From positions 186,001 through 250,000 of the forward strand of contig JBPJFY010000002.1 in the NCBI GenBank assembly GCA_051208045.1: DNA of 64,000 bases. The letters run 5' to 3'. The notes below the pieces were generated by a model that had not been told where the DNA came from, made no database searches, and saw only the letters and a list, made by a program, of their open reading frames with translations. This DNA comes from LZORAL124-50-18 sp051208045 (GTDB lineage: Bacteria > Pseudomonadota > Gammaproteobacteria > Pseudomonadales > Oleiphilaceae). Shown here piece after piece: positions 1 to 8,720 of this stretch (position 1 is its first letter; each line of letters begins with the position of its first letter). Both the position numbers and the translations under genes were made by a program.

Positions 1-1043
1 TCCGCCCGATAACTCAGACTGGCATCCCAATAGCGGGTCCGAGAGGTTCGGCTCGGGAGCACGTACTGTATTTGGGCCAGGTGTTTGTTTTTGTTCTGGC
101 TGATGCCTATGCCACCATTCAAGCGGTGACCATGTCGGTTGATAAAACGCAGCCCGGCGTCCAGCCCCGCTCGGAGACCGGAATCGGTGCCGTAGCCCAG
201 TTTCGCCTGATAAAATTCCCGATCATTCAGGGTGGGCTCGACGGTGACATTCACGCAGTGGGGGGACTCCGGCGACGGCGTGGTCGTGATATTGACCTGG
301 CTGAAGTAACGACTTTCCAGCAGGGCGGTCTGAAGGTCCAGCATGCTGTCGGTCAGAAAAGGATCACCCGAGGAAAACGGCACATACTTGTACAGGATAC
401 CCTGTCGGAAGGTGTCTTGAACGAAGACAACGTCATTCAGGCAATACTGCTTGCCGGAATCAAACGACACAACAATGTCTGCCTGATTGTTTTGCTGGCT
501 CAAACGAATGGCGGATTCGGTAAAGTGCGCATCGGGATAGCCGCGTTCGCTGGCGAGGCGGGTGAGATCTCGCTTAACGTTGTTATACAGCTGATGGTTC
601 AGTTGGTGGCCCGGATGGATCGGCACTTTTTTTCGCCACGAAACAAATGCTGGGTCCTTGGCTGCATCGCCTTCTATCCGGATAGTGACGTCGCGCAGGC
701 GCACGGGCTCGCCTTTGTCAATGACGTAGGTGGCCTGCCACGGCGCCTCTTCGGTTTCTGGTGGCGTCAATTGGGCGGTTACGGAGGCGCGGTAGTAGCC
801 AAAAGGTTCCAACGCTGCCTGGATTTCTTTCGTTGCCTGGTTGTGCAGGTAGCGAATCTGGTGAGCGGTCAGTGTGTGTTGCTGCTGTTGATACAGCGTG
901 GTCATAATCTGGGCGTTTTGCAGGGGGTCGGCCGAAATGCCGGTGATGACCACGCGAACCTGATCCGCCAGAAGCGGCATGGCTGAGAGGCACAGCATGC
1001 AGGATGCCCAAAAGGGTTGCTTCACGATCCGCCTGATAATCAC
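1..1043 (-). CDS. tamA: TamA, translocation and assembly module outer-membrane protein (3' end outside window)
   Basis: This is the N-terminal ~347 residues of an Omp85-superfamily protein; the rest of the barrel lies beyond the left edge. Reading the minus strand from GTG at 1043 gives a short hydrophobic leader ending near PLLA-DQ, then POTRA-like stretches (for example the GYPDAHF and NDVVFVQDTFRQG segments), then the start of a beta barrel with alternating polar and aromatic residues (QIQYVLP..., TRYWDASLSYR). That layout (leader, POTRA domains, barrel starting near residue 280) fits TamA better than BamA, which has five POTRA domains before the barrel. TamA works with TamB in exporting proteins and lipids to the outer membrane. 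An AGGAA ribosome site lies 5 bases before GTG 1043; GTG 1064 is an alternative. tamB is not visible here. Confidence 0.8.
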   Translation of the reverse strand, partial: MIIRRIVKQPFWASCMLCLSAMPLLADQVRVVITGISADPLQNAQIMTTLYQQQQHTLTAHQIRYLHNQATKEIQAALEPFGYYRASVTAQLTPPETEEAPWQATYVIDKGEPVRLRDVTIRIEGDAAKDPAFVSWRKKVPIHPGHQLNHQLYNNVKRDLTRLASERGYPDAHFTESAIRLSQQNNQADIVVSFDSGKQYCLNDVVFVQDTFRQGILYKYVPFSSGDPFLTDSMLDLQTALLESRYFSQVNITTTPSPESPHCVNVTVEPTLNDREFYQAKLGYGTDSGLRAGLDAGLRFINRHGHRLNGGIGISQNKNKHLAQIQYVLPSRTSRTRYWDASLSYRA

Positions 1044-1266
1044 ACTGATTCCTGTTTTATCCACGTCTGACTGCCTGTGTTTGAAGTGTACGTCAACTCA
1101 GGAAGTCTGGCTATGCTTGTTGTTGGCGGGGCGCGTTTCTATCTCAGGCGTATCTGCTGACTTGCTCAAAGAATAGGCATATTTCACCATTTGAATCTAT
1201 AGTGAATAAAAAGACATGTCGGAATTGAACCCAGCCGGGTAACCTGTGCCAATAAGCGAGAAGGTC

Positions 1267-3099
1267 ATGAGTCTGCCGAAATTGCATTGCGAGGAAGATT
1301 GCTACAGTCAAGATGCCTGGACGCAACTCGTCGGCCAATATGCAGGGGTGAAACCGCTTCTGAAGCACATCGCCGAACGCATGGATCTGGCGATGGTGTA
1401 TGTGGCATTTGAATCCGTGGGTGAGCTCGGCATGACGATGACGAAATCGCTCGTGGTTGGCGCGATTCCGGGGGTGAATCCCGCTCAGTTTGTTCGTGGC
1501 CTTTCCGAGTCGTCGGGGCACGTGAGCGGCGGTGAGCCGAACCACACGATGCCTTTTACCTATCTGGGGCTGACGAATGCTGCCCTGCAAGACTACGCCT
1601 GTAAGGTGTTGTTTTTCTCCACAACCGCCCCAGAATCTGAACTCAATGCTGCTTTGCCCACGTTTCAGGAAGCACATCGACTGATTGCGCTTGCCGGTCT
1701 GGTGCGACAGAAAAACGCACGCATTCGTGAATTGGAAAAAGACATTCGGTATCAGATCGTCTGGTCGGAGTGTCTGGAGTGGTTGAAGACAGTATCGGAA
1801 GAAAATGACGCGCTGTTTGAGGGGCTGCTGCTCCGTTCTGCGGTGATCTCGGAAACCGAGCTGGGCACGTTACGGGTGAAGGGAAAAACGGCAGAAGATG
1901 ATCGTTGGTATGAGCGCGGAGACTTAAAGGGCCGGTTGGCCTCCGTCACCTCGGAAGAGGGCGAAGGTATGCTGTTGGGCGAAGACAAACGCATCATGAA
2001 TGATCTGGTGCTGTTGAAGGCCGAGCATCCGGATCTCGAACTGACCAACCTGCTCCGCCTCCCGTTTACGCTGGTCGAAGGTGACCTGGAAGGCGTTCTC
2101 TTTCTGGCCAATAAAAAGGAGGGTAAGGAATTTGCGTTACTGGATGAAATTTATATCAGCCAGATATTTGACTACGCCGCCAACAACATTGCTTTCAGCC
2201 GGTTAATGGAAGAACTCACGGAGACAAATGCTTCATTACAGGAAGAAAAATTTCGGCAGGAGCAACTGATTGCCGAGCTGAAGGACACCCAAAACAAGTT
2301 GGTGCAGGCGGAGAAAATGGCCTCGATCGGTACGCTGGCCGCCGGTGTGGCGCACGAGATTAATAATCCCATCGGCTACGTGAATTCGAATCTGACCTCG
2401 CTGGGGCGCTATACCACAGACTTGCTGGGTGCGCTGGACCGCATGACCGCGCTGGTTGAATCGGGAGGTAATGCAGAACAGATTGCGCAGGTGCAGGGGA
2501 TTGCCCAGGAGCTGGATCTGGAATTTCTGAAAGAAGACCTGGAAATGCTGGTGAACGAGTCGCTGGAAGGCACCACACGGGTCACGCAAATTGTACAGGA
2601 TCTGCGTGACTATTCGCGCCTGGACAGCACCGCCTCGATGTTGCCCAGTGATCTGCTCAAAGGGCTGGACAGTACGCTGAACATAGTCCACAACGAACTG
2701 AAGTATAAGGCGACGATTGTCAAAGAGTATGGCGAACTGCCATTGGTGCCGTGCGTCGCTTCCCAGATCAATCAGGTGTTTATGAATCTGCTCGTTAATG
2801 CGGGGCAGGCCATTGATCAGCAGGGAACAATCACCTTGCGCAGTTGGGTCGAAGGGGAATATGCGGTTGTCAGCGTGTCGGATACCGGCAAAGGCATCCC
2901 CCCTGACATTCTGCCCAAACTGTTTGAGCCGTTTTTTACTACAAAGCCGGTAGGGAAAGGCACGGGGCTCGGGTTGTCGCTTTCTTACTCCATCGTAGAG
3001 GCGCATCATGGAAGCATCGACGTTGAAAGCGAAGTCGGACAGGGGACGACCTTCTCGGTTCGGCTGCCCCTGATTCAGCCAGAAACCGATGTGGATTGA
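1267..3099 (+). CDS. Sensor histidine kinase, soluble, no receiver domain
   Basis: A 610-residue kinase. Residues ~1-150 match nothing I recognise, ~150-310 look GAF-like, and ~315-350 form a coiled coil rich in E, K and Q. A HisKA-type dimerisation helix follows with phospho-acceptor His363 in AHEINNPIGYV. The ATPase domain shows an N box (QVFMNLLVNAGQAI, ~500), DTGKGIPP (~539) and GKGTGLGLSLSY (~564). I see no membrane helices or signal peptide, so it is probably cytoplasmic. The HEINNP-type H box is typical of kinases that lack a fused receiver; likely partners are the CheX-like and CheY-like proteins downstream on the same strand. ATG 1267 is preceded by GAGAAGG; an in-frame GTG at 1246 would add seven residues. 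Confidence 0.85.
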   Translation: MSLPKLHCEEDCYSQDAWTQLVGQYAGVKPLLKHIAERMDLAMVYVAFESVGELGMTMTKSLVVGAIPGVNPAQFVRGLSESSGHVSGGEPNHTMPFTYLGLTNAALQDYACKVLFFSTTAPESELNAALPTFQEAHRLIALAGLVRQKNARIRELEKDIRYQIVWSECLEWLKTVSEENDALFEGLLLRSAVISETELGTLRVKGKTAEDDRWYERGDLKGRLASVTSEEGEGMLLGEDKRIMNDLVLLKAEHPDLELTNLLRLPFTLVEGDLEGVLFLANKKEGKEFALLDEIYISQIFDYAANNIAFSRLMEELTETNASLQEEKFRQEQLIAELKDTQNKLVQAEKMASIGTLAAGVAHEINNPIGYVNSNLTSLGRYTTDLLGALDRMTALVESGGNAEQIAQVQGIAQELDLEFLKEDLEMLVNESLEGTTRVTQIVQDLRDYSRLDSTASMLPSDLLKGLDSTLNIVHNELKYKATIVKEYGELPLVPCVASQINQVFMNLLVNAGQAIDQQGTITLRSWVEGEYAVVSVSDTGKGIPPDILPKLFEPFFTTKPVGKGTGLGLSLSYSIVEAHHGSIDVESEVGQGTTFSVRLPLIQPETDVD

Positions 3100-3208
3100 A
3101 CGTTCGACAATCCGGGGTACTCCTTCCGGTCGTGCGTGATTTGTGGCAGTTATTTTACTTTGTGCTCTATACTGAAAGAATCTATCTATTGTTGATTGAC
3201 TACCTGCC

Positions 3209-4138
3209 ATGGTTCGAATCCATTTCACTTTTCTGTTCGCATTGATATTTCCCTTGTGTGTGGCTGCAGACGTTATTCTGATTAACAGTCCGCTCTCTGA
3301 ACAGGATTCCCGCTATCAGTACACGGAAGATTTGCTCAAACTGGTTTTGCTTGCGTCCAGCGATAAATACGGGGATTACAGGTTGGAACGTGCGCAGGCC
3401 CCTATGTCACGTAATCGGGCCTTGACGGAGATGATCGACGGCGATCTTTTGCACGTGATGGCCGAAGCCCCGAAACCCGAGTGGGAAGCGCAGCTCATAC
3501 CGGTCCGCATTCCTATTCGCAAGGGGGTACAGGGGTATCGGTTATTCATCATTCGGGACCAGGACAGGAAACTGATGGGCACAGTGCAGAGCCTGAAGGA
3601 TTTGATGTCGCTCCCCACCGGTTCCGGCGCACAGTGGTCCACGCGGGTTGTCATGGAAGAGGCCGGGTTTACTGTCATGACCAGCACCAATTACGACAGT
3701 CTCTTTGAAATGTTGCACAAAGGGCGTTTCGTGACTTTTGGCCGGGGAGTGAATGAAGCGTACCGGGAAGTGGCCACCTACGGCAAAGTGTTTCCCGATT
3801 TGGTGGTGGATGAGCATGTTGCCTTGTTTATCCCTTTGCCCACCTACTATTTCGTTACGCCTACCCAGCCCAAACTGGCTGAACGTATCCGGGATGGTTT
3901 GGAGCGCATGCTGGAGGATGGTTCGTTTGATGCCTTCTTTTTCCATGCCCATTGCGACGATTTGAAACTGGCTCGTCTCGCGGATCGTCGTGTGTTTCGA
4001 ATCTCGAATTCGAATCTGTCGAAAGATACCCCGCATGACGTGGCCCGTTATTGGCTTGATCCCATGGTAGACTTGGATGCTGTTTGCCCGCAGGTAGGGT
4101 TCACAAATGCGACTGAGCCGTCTATGCTTGACCAGTAA
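3209..4138 (+). CDS. Periplasmic solute-binding-like protein (SBP_bac_3-like), orphan
   Basis: A 309-residue protein with a clear signal peptide (hydrophobic core FLFALIFPLCVAA, cleavage near residue 20). The body resembles the type-2 periplasmic binding fold used by amino-acid transporters and ligand-sensing domains: an N-terminal lobe, a LKDLMSLPTGSG-like hinge segment, and a C-terminal part with LAERIRDGLERMLEDGSFDAFF, a typical C-terminal helix of these proteins. No ABC permease or ATPase is adjacent. It lies ~110 bp after the histidine kinase and before the CheX-like gene, so a sensory role for the cluster is as likely as transport. The kinase has no periplasmic domain, so how the two would connect is unclear. 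Ligand unknown. Confidence 0.6.
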   Translation: MVRIHFTFLFALIFPLCVAADVILINSPLSEQDSRYQYTEDLLKLVLLASSDKYGDYRLERAQAPMSRNRALTEMIDGDLLHVMAEAPKPEWEAQLIPVRIPIRKGVQGYRLFIIRDQDRKLMGTVQSLKDLMSLPTGSGAQWSTRVVMEEAGFTVMTSTNYDSLFEMLHKGRFVTFGRGVNEAYREVATYGKVFPDLVVDEHVALFIPLPTYYFVTPTQPKLAERIRDGLERMLEDGSFDAFFFHAHCDDLKLARLADRRVFRISNSNLSKDTPHDVARYWLDPMVDLDAVCPQVGFTNATEPSMLDQ

Positions 4139-4211
4139 GAAGGTTGAATTTGCCCGATTTTTCGGCGTACACTCCCTAAACTAAATCTACGCGACAGGCC
4201 CCTATTCCTAC

Positions 4212-4820
4212 ATGAAAACAGTCGTAGACATTGATGTGCTGAAAGCCAGAATTAATGCCCTTGTGCGCCACGCCGCGCAAATGCGTATTGGCGACCATTC
4301 CCGGCTTGAAGGCTTTGAACTGCGTGAAACCCCCGATTCGCTTTCTGCGGGCAAGGTGCTGGGCAACTGGATGTCCATTATCCTGGTGACCGGCGAGGCG
4401 TTTCGAGTGACGCTGAAGTTTCACTTTTCCCTGGCGGATGCGCGAGGGCTTTCACGAAAAGTCTATGGTGCGAATACGTCAGATGATGTGAGCAATGCGC
4501 AAGCCGTGGACTTTATCAAAGAGTTATCCAATTTGACCGCGGGGTATGTGGTTCAAGTATGCGAAGGCATGAATATCCCCATGGGTATCAGCCTGCCTCT
4601 GTGCACGCGCGGGTTCTATGAAGTGTTTTCTGACTACTCTGAAACCAGCCATCCACTGGTTCGTTATACGGATACCTGGTCCCTCTGCTATCTGGATGCC
4701 CGGGTCCATGGGACCGCGATGGTGGAAATTTCGGACGCCAATGCGCTGGAACCGCTGCTGACGTTTCAGCCGGAAGCGGATGTTGAGGCAGATGATGACT
4801 CAGACTTTGATTTTCTTTAG
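4212..4820 (+). CDS. CheX-like phosphatase-fold protein
   Basis: A 202-residue cytoplasmic protein. Its centre carries FIKELSNLTAG, with Glu104 and Asn107 in the ExxN arrangement that CheC/CheX/FliY phosphatases use to dephosphorylate CheY-P. The segment after it (MGISLPLCTRGFYEVF) is also CheX-like. The C-terminus is very acidic (residues ~185-202, many D and E). CheX-family proteins hydrolyse the aspartyl phosphate of single-domain receivers; such a receiver is encoded two genes downstream (6271-6639). Only one ExxN motif is visible, which fits CheX rather than CheC. The family assignment rests on this motif and the context; the rest is divergent. Confidence 0.55.
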   Translation: MKTVVDIDVLKARINALVRHAAQMRIGDHSRLEGFELRETPDSLSAGKVLGNWMSIILVTGEAFRVTLKFHFSLADARGLSRKVYGANTSDDVSNAQAVDFIKELSNLTAGYVVQVCEGMNIPMGISLPLCTRGFYEVFSDYSETSHPLVRYTDTWSLCYLDARVHGTAMVEISDANALEPLLTFQPEADVEADDDSDFDFL

Positions 4821-4835
4821 CAGGGACGATGACGC

Positions 4836-6221
4836 ATGAGCAACATCAATCAGGACGTCCAGGCCTCGCACAAAATTCTTTCTCTGCTGGAGAAAGCGAA
4901 TGCGCAGGCGGAAGAAATAATTGATCGGCTGCCGGGGATTTTTCTGATCTTCAATGAGCAGTACGAAATTCTCCGTGGCAATCGCGAAGCATTACAGGTG
5001 TTGGGGCTGAGCAATGACGCGCTGCTGAGAACAGAGGTAACCGCATTTTTTCGTCCGGATATGCGCACCATTTTTGAACAGAACCTGGAACTCCTGTGTG
5101 CCAAAAAAGATGCCAGCCTGAAGTTTGAGTTACCGGTCATTAACCTGAGCGACAACAAAGACAAGCCCTGTTACTGGCGACTGAGCCCGCTGAAGAACCA
5201 CAACGAAGCGGAAGGCCGCCTGTTCACCCTGCTGGGAGAAGACATCTCTCAGTTGCGGGAGTCTGAAAACAAGCTCATGAATGTGTTTTCCAGTATACCG
5301 CTGGGGATCATGACGCTGGACGAAGAGGGTATGATTGAGGATACCTACTCAACCTACCTGTCCTATCTGTTTGGTAACAAGCTGCTCTCCGGCGTGTCTT
5401 TTCGCGATGTCGTCTTTACACCCATCGAGAAAGACCTGACTGGCAGTGATATCAAGGGGATCGATAATATTTACGCCGCGCTGAATCAGGATGAATCTCA
5501 GTACGAAGCCTTGAAAGAAAGCTTTCCCCGGCGAGTGTTTCTGTATACCGGTGATAATCGGAAAGAAGGCAAACACCTGGGGCTGTCCTACAAGCCAGTG
5601 ACCTATGATGGCGTGGTAAAGCGAATCCTCGTGATTGTGGAAGACCGCACGGCCATTGTGCGTGCGGAAGAAGACAAAGAACGCGCCAGTCTGATCGAAA
5701 AGCAGAGTCGTGCGATTTATGAAACCGCTATTCGTGACCCGCTGACCGGTTTGTATACCCGATTTTATATGGAAGATCAGGCGGAAACGCTGATCAGCAG
5801 CCACCGGCGGCACAGCATCAGCGAACTCTCCATGATCATCTTTGACATCGATCACTTCAAAAATATCAACGATACCTATGGGCACGATGTCGGGGATGTG
5901 GTGCTGAAGCAGGCCGCAAAAGTGATTCTGGATCAGGTGCGCAAGACCGATATTCCGGTACGATTTGGTGGCGAAGAGTTTCTGGTTTTTCTGCCGGCGA
6001 ACATTGGCAGTGCCCGGTTGCTGGCGGAGCGCATTCGGCTGGGGATTGAGTCGGCTGACTTTATGGCGGAAGACAAGGTGATCAAAGTCACCATCAGCGG
6101 GGGGGTCGCTGCGCACCAGTCGGAGGAGTCACTGGCCGAGCTGATCAAAAAAGCAGACCGGTTACTGTATCAAGCCAAGAAAGGTGGCAGAAACCGCATT
6201 GTCTGTGGCATTGAAGAATGA
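4836..6221 (+). CDS. Diguanylate cyclase with N-terminal PAS domains
   Basis: A 461-residue protein predicted to make c-di-GMP from two GTP. Residues ~20-130 form a PAS-like domain (LPGIFLIFNEQYEILRGN...), ~145-270 a second PAS-like region (IPLGIMTLDEEGMIED), and ~290-455 the GGDEF domain. The catalytic signature is GGEEF at residues 378-382 and is intact. An allosteric I-site RKTD (369-372) sits exactly five residues ahead, so product inhibition is expected. No membrane helices. ATG 4836 lies 15 bases after the CheX-like stop, pointing to co-transcription and a link between phosphorelay and c-di-GMP. Confidence 0.92.
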   Translation: MSNINQDVQASHKILSLLEKANAQAEEIIDRLPGIFLIFNEQYEILRGNREALQVLGLSNDALLRTEVTAFFRPDMRTIFEQNLELLCAKKDASLKFELPVINLSDNKDKPCYWRLSPLKNHNEAEGRLFTLLGEDISQLRESENKLMNVFSSIPLGIMTLDEEGMIEDTYSTYLSYLFGNKLLSGVSFRDVVFTPIEKDLTGSDIKGIDNIYAALNQDESQYEALKESFPRRVFLYTGDNRKEGKHLGLSYKPVTYDGVVKRILVIVEDRTAIVRAEEDKERASLIEKQSRAIYETAIRDPLTGLYTRFYMEDQAETLISSHRRHSISELSMIIFDIDHFKNINDTYGHDVGDVVLKQAAKVILDQVRKTDIPVRFGGEEFLVFLPANIGSARLLAERIRLGIESADFMAEDKVIKVTISGGVAAHQSEESLAELIKKADRLLYQAKKGGRNRIVCGIEE

Positions 6222-6270
6222 GTCGAGCGATCGATGCAATGATCGCACATTGAATTGGGGAAACAATTGC

Positions 6271-6639
6271 ATGGCAAAAATCATGGTTGTAGATGACTCG
6301 GAAGTCATACGATTTCAGTTAAAAGAGGATCTCACCAGGGAGGGTCATGAAGTGGTGGAAGCACACGATGGCTTGCATGGCCTCGGCGTTTTGAAAGAAA
6401 CCCCGGACATTGCCTTGATCATCTGTGATGTGAACATGCCCGAAATGGATGGGATCACCATGTGTGAGAACATCAGCAAGGACAGTCAACATAATCACAT
6501 TCCCATCGTCATGCTCACCACGCAGAGCAGCCCGGATCTCAAAGCAAAAGGCAAGTCTTTCGGTGTAATCGCCTGGGTGACGAAACCCTATAAAACTGCC
6601 ACATTGATTGGTGGGATCAACAAAATCCTATCCCGGTGA
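6271..6639 (+). CDS. CheY-like single-domain response regulator
   Basis: A 122-residue receiver with no output domain. Acidic residues near the N-terminus (VVDDSE), phospho-acceptor Asp53 (ICDVNMPEMDG), a Thr after beta-4 (MLTTQ) and Lys105 (VTKPY) are all in place. It resembles CheY-family proteins that act by protein contact. The reading frame stays open back to 6184, overlapping the cyclase gene, but ATG 6271 with GGGG ten bases upstream gives the normal receiver N-terminus (MAKIMVVDDSE). Being the last gene after kinase, binding protein, CheX-like phosphatase and cyclase, it is probably the target of both the kinase and the phosphatase. Confidence 0.88.
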   Translation: MAKIMVVDDSEVIRFQLKEDLTREGHEVVEAHDGLHGLGVLKETPDIALIICDVNMPEMDGITMCENISKDSQHNHIPIVMLTTQSSPDLKAKGKSFGVIAWVTKPYKTATLIGGINKILSR

Positions 6640-6664
6640 TCAAACATTCCAAGAGTCCCCGACC

Positions 6665-7804
6665 ATGAACAAGAATGCCCAGGAACGGGTGCAGTGTGTC
6701 GTGGACGCGGCGGGCGTGCTTCAGATACAACTTGCCGGCGACTGGCGATTGGATGCCGGGCTCGCTCCTTTGAGTCCGGTGCTTGACGCACTGGTTCATC
6801 ACGCCAGCCTTCACTCTGTGACCCTCACAGGTCGAAACATCGGGCGTTGGGACAGTTCCCTGATCAGCTTCCTGTTTCAAACGGTGAAGCAGGCCAAATC
6901 GAAGGACCTGCAGGTTCACTTCGAAGGCATACCGGAAGGGGCCTTGCGATTGGTGGCATTGGCGGAAGCGACGCCGGAGAACAAGACCGAAATCAGTATC
7001 CAGCCTGGATTCTCATTGACCGAGTCTGTGGGCAAACGCCTGATTCATTTTTACCAGGAAGCATCTCATTTCACGGGGTTTGTGGGGGAGTCGGTCATCG
7101 CCTTTACCCGGTTTTATCGAGGTAAGTCGGTTTACCGGAAGGAAGATTTGTTTGCATTTATTGAAGATGCCGGCCCGGCCTCATTGCCCATTGTGACATT
7201 GATCAGCATATTAATCGGGATGATCCTTGCCTTTGTAGGCGCGGTGCAACTGGAAAAGTTTGGTGCCAGTATTTACGTTGCCAGCCTGGTGGGGCTCTCC
7301 ATGGCGCGGGAAATGGCCGCGATGATGACCGCGATTATTATGTCCGGCCGCACCGGTGCTGCGTATGCCGCCCAGCTGGGCAGCATGCAGGTAAACGAGG
7401 AAATCGACGCGCTCAAAACCATGGGGGTTTCCCCCGCCGAGTTTCTGGTGGTCCCCCGTATGCTGGCGCTGGTCTTGATGTTGCCGCTGCTGACCATCTA
7501 TGCCAATGTGATGGGCATTTTTGGCGGCGCTGTGGTGTCGATGGTCATGTTAGATGTGAGCTGGAGCATGTACATTGGTCAGATGATGAATACCGTGCCT
7601 TTGTATCATTTCCTGATTGGATTGTTTAAAAGCCTCCTGTTTGGTGTCGCGATTTCCCTCGCCGGGTGTTTTATGGGGATGTCCTCCGGTCGCAGTGCGT
7701 CCGCGGTTGGTAAAGCCACCACCAATGCTGTCGTTTTGGGTATCGTATTGATCATTGTGTGTGACTCCATTGTCACTATCGCCACGACCGTGATCGGGGT
7801 ATAA
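6665..7804 (+). CDS. MlaE-family lipid ABC transporter permease with fused STAS domain
   Basis: A 379-residue inner-membrane permease. Residues ~1-115 are a soluble STAS-like domain, the role played by the separate MlaB protein in E. coli. Residues ~125-379 are the MlaE permease, with several membrane helices and the conserved cytoplasmic segment NEEIDALKTMGVSPAEFLVVPR. MlaE-type permeases move phospholipids between the inner membrane and a periplasmic MCE protein. The gene overlaps nothing and ends 1 base before the ATPase start, so it is translationally linked to it. ATG 6665 was chosen because upstream codons give no family-like sequence. The fusion explains the lack of an mlaB gene. Confidence 0.9.
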   Translation: MNKNAQERVQCVVDAAGVLQIQLAGDWRLDAGLAPLSPVLDALVHHASLHSVTLTGRNIGRWDSSLISFLFQTVKQAKSKDLQVHFEGIPEGALRLVALAEATPENKTEISIQPGFSLTESVGKRLIHFYQEASHFTGFVGESVIAFTRFYRGKSVYRKEDLFAFIEDAGPASLPIVTLISILIGMILAFVGAVQLEKFGASIYVASLVGLSMAREMAAMMTAIIMSGRTGAAYAAQLGSMQVNEEIDALKTMGVSPAEFLVVPRMLALVLMLPLLTIYANVMGIFGGAVVSMVMLDVSWSMYIGQMMNTVPLYHFLIGLFKSLLFGVAISLAGCFMGMSSGRSASAVGKATTNAVVLGIVLIIVCDSIVTIATTVIGV

Positions 7805-7805
7805 C

Positions 7806-8606
7806 ATGCTGCATACGGCTCCCAATACTGACTCTGCGCCGGATGCCCATATCATTGTGCAGAACCTGACGATGGCGTACGGTGATAAAATCATTCAAAC
7901 GGATCTGAATTTTGCGGTGAACCGGGGGGATGTGTTTGTCATTATGGGCGGCAGTGGTTGTGGCAAGAGCACCTTGCTGAAGCACATGATTGGCTTGTAT
8001 CGCCCTGCTGAAGGCCGGATCCTCGTGGAGGATGTGTCGTTGTGGGACGCATCGGTCACGCAACGTCAGGCAGTGATGCGAAATTTTGGTATTACCTACC
8101 AGGCGGGTGCGCTCGTCAGCTCACTTACGCTGGCCGAGAATGTTGGCATGCCACTCAAACTGTATACGCGGCTGTCCAACGCGGAGGTGGCGGAACTGGT
8201 GCACCTGAAACTGGCGATGGTTGGCCTGGCCGGTTTTGAAAAGTATTACCCTTCGGAAATCAGCGGCGGCATGCTGAAGCGAGCTGCGTTGGCGCGGGCA
8301 TTGGCCCTGGACCCGGAAATTCTGTTTTTTGATGAACCTTCGGCCGGTCTGGACCCGATCAGTGCCCGCCGACTGGATGACTTGATTATTGAACTCAGCG
8401 AAAGCATGAATGCCACCATTGTCATCGTGACGCATGAGTTGGCGAGTATCTTTGCCATTGGAACAAACTCGGTCTTCCTGGATGCGGAAACCCACACCAT
8501 GTTGACGGTAGGGCATCCACGCCATCTTCTGGAAAGCTGCCCAATCGAGAAAGTCCGCCGGTTTTTGCGTCGCGGAGAAAAAGAGGGAGTCAAAGGGCAT
8601 GTGTGA
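7806..8606 (+). CDS. ABC transporter ATP-binding protein, MlaF type
   Basis: A 266-residue ATPase for the MCE transporter. Walker A is GGSGCGKST with Lys54; the signature is ISGGMLKRAALARA, the SGGM variant seen in MlaF rather than the usual LSGGQ; Walker B is ILFFDEPSAGLDP, and the switch histidine is in VTHEL. It should bind the permease encoded immediately upstream. A 114-bp gap to the next gene holds a 7-bp inverted repeat (TACCCTG/CAGGGTA near 8650-8670) without a T run, so it may be an attenuator or RNA processing site rather than a terminator. Confidence 0.92.
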   Translation: MLHTAPNTDSAPDAHIIVQNLTMAYGDKIIQTDLNFAVNRGDVFVIMGGSGCGKSTLLKHMIGLYRPAEGRILVEDVSLWDASVTQRQAVMRNFGITYQAGALVSSLTLAENVGMPLKLYTRLSNAEVAELVHLKLAMVGLAGFEKYYPSEISGGMLKRAALARALALDPEILFFDEPSAGLDPISARRLDDLIIELSESMNATIVIVTHELASIFAIGTNSVFLDAETHTMLTVGHPRHLLESCPIEKVRRFLRRGEKEGVKGHV

Positions 8607-8720
8607 CGTTTGCCGAGCTTCCTGCATCTGTTGTATTGTGGCGGGTGATACCCTGCGTCGAACAGGGTAGAATAAGCGCCCCTGGGTGATAAATCGTATG
8701 AACGCAAATAAGGAAACGGC

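Noticed and set aside
72..986. 304-codon open frame on the plus strand at the left edge
   Set aside because: It lies antisense to TamA, whose leader, POTRA and barrel features are clear on the minus strand; the plus-strand product has no recognisable pattern.
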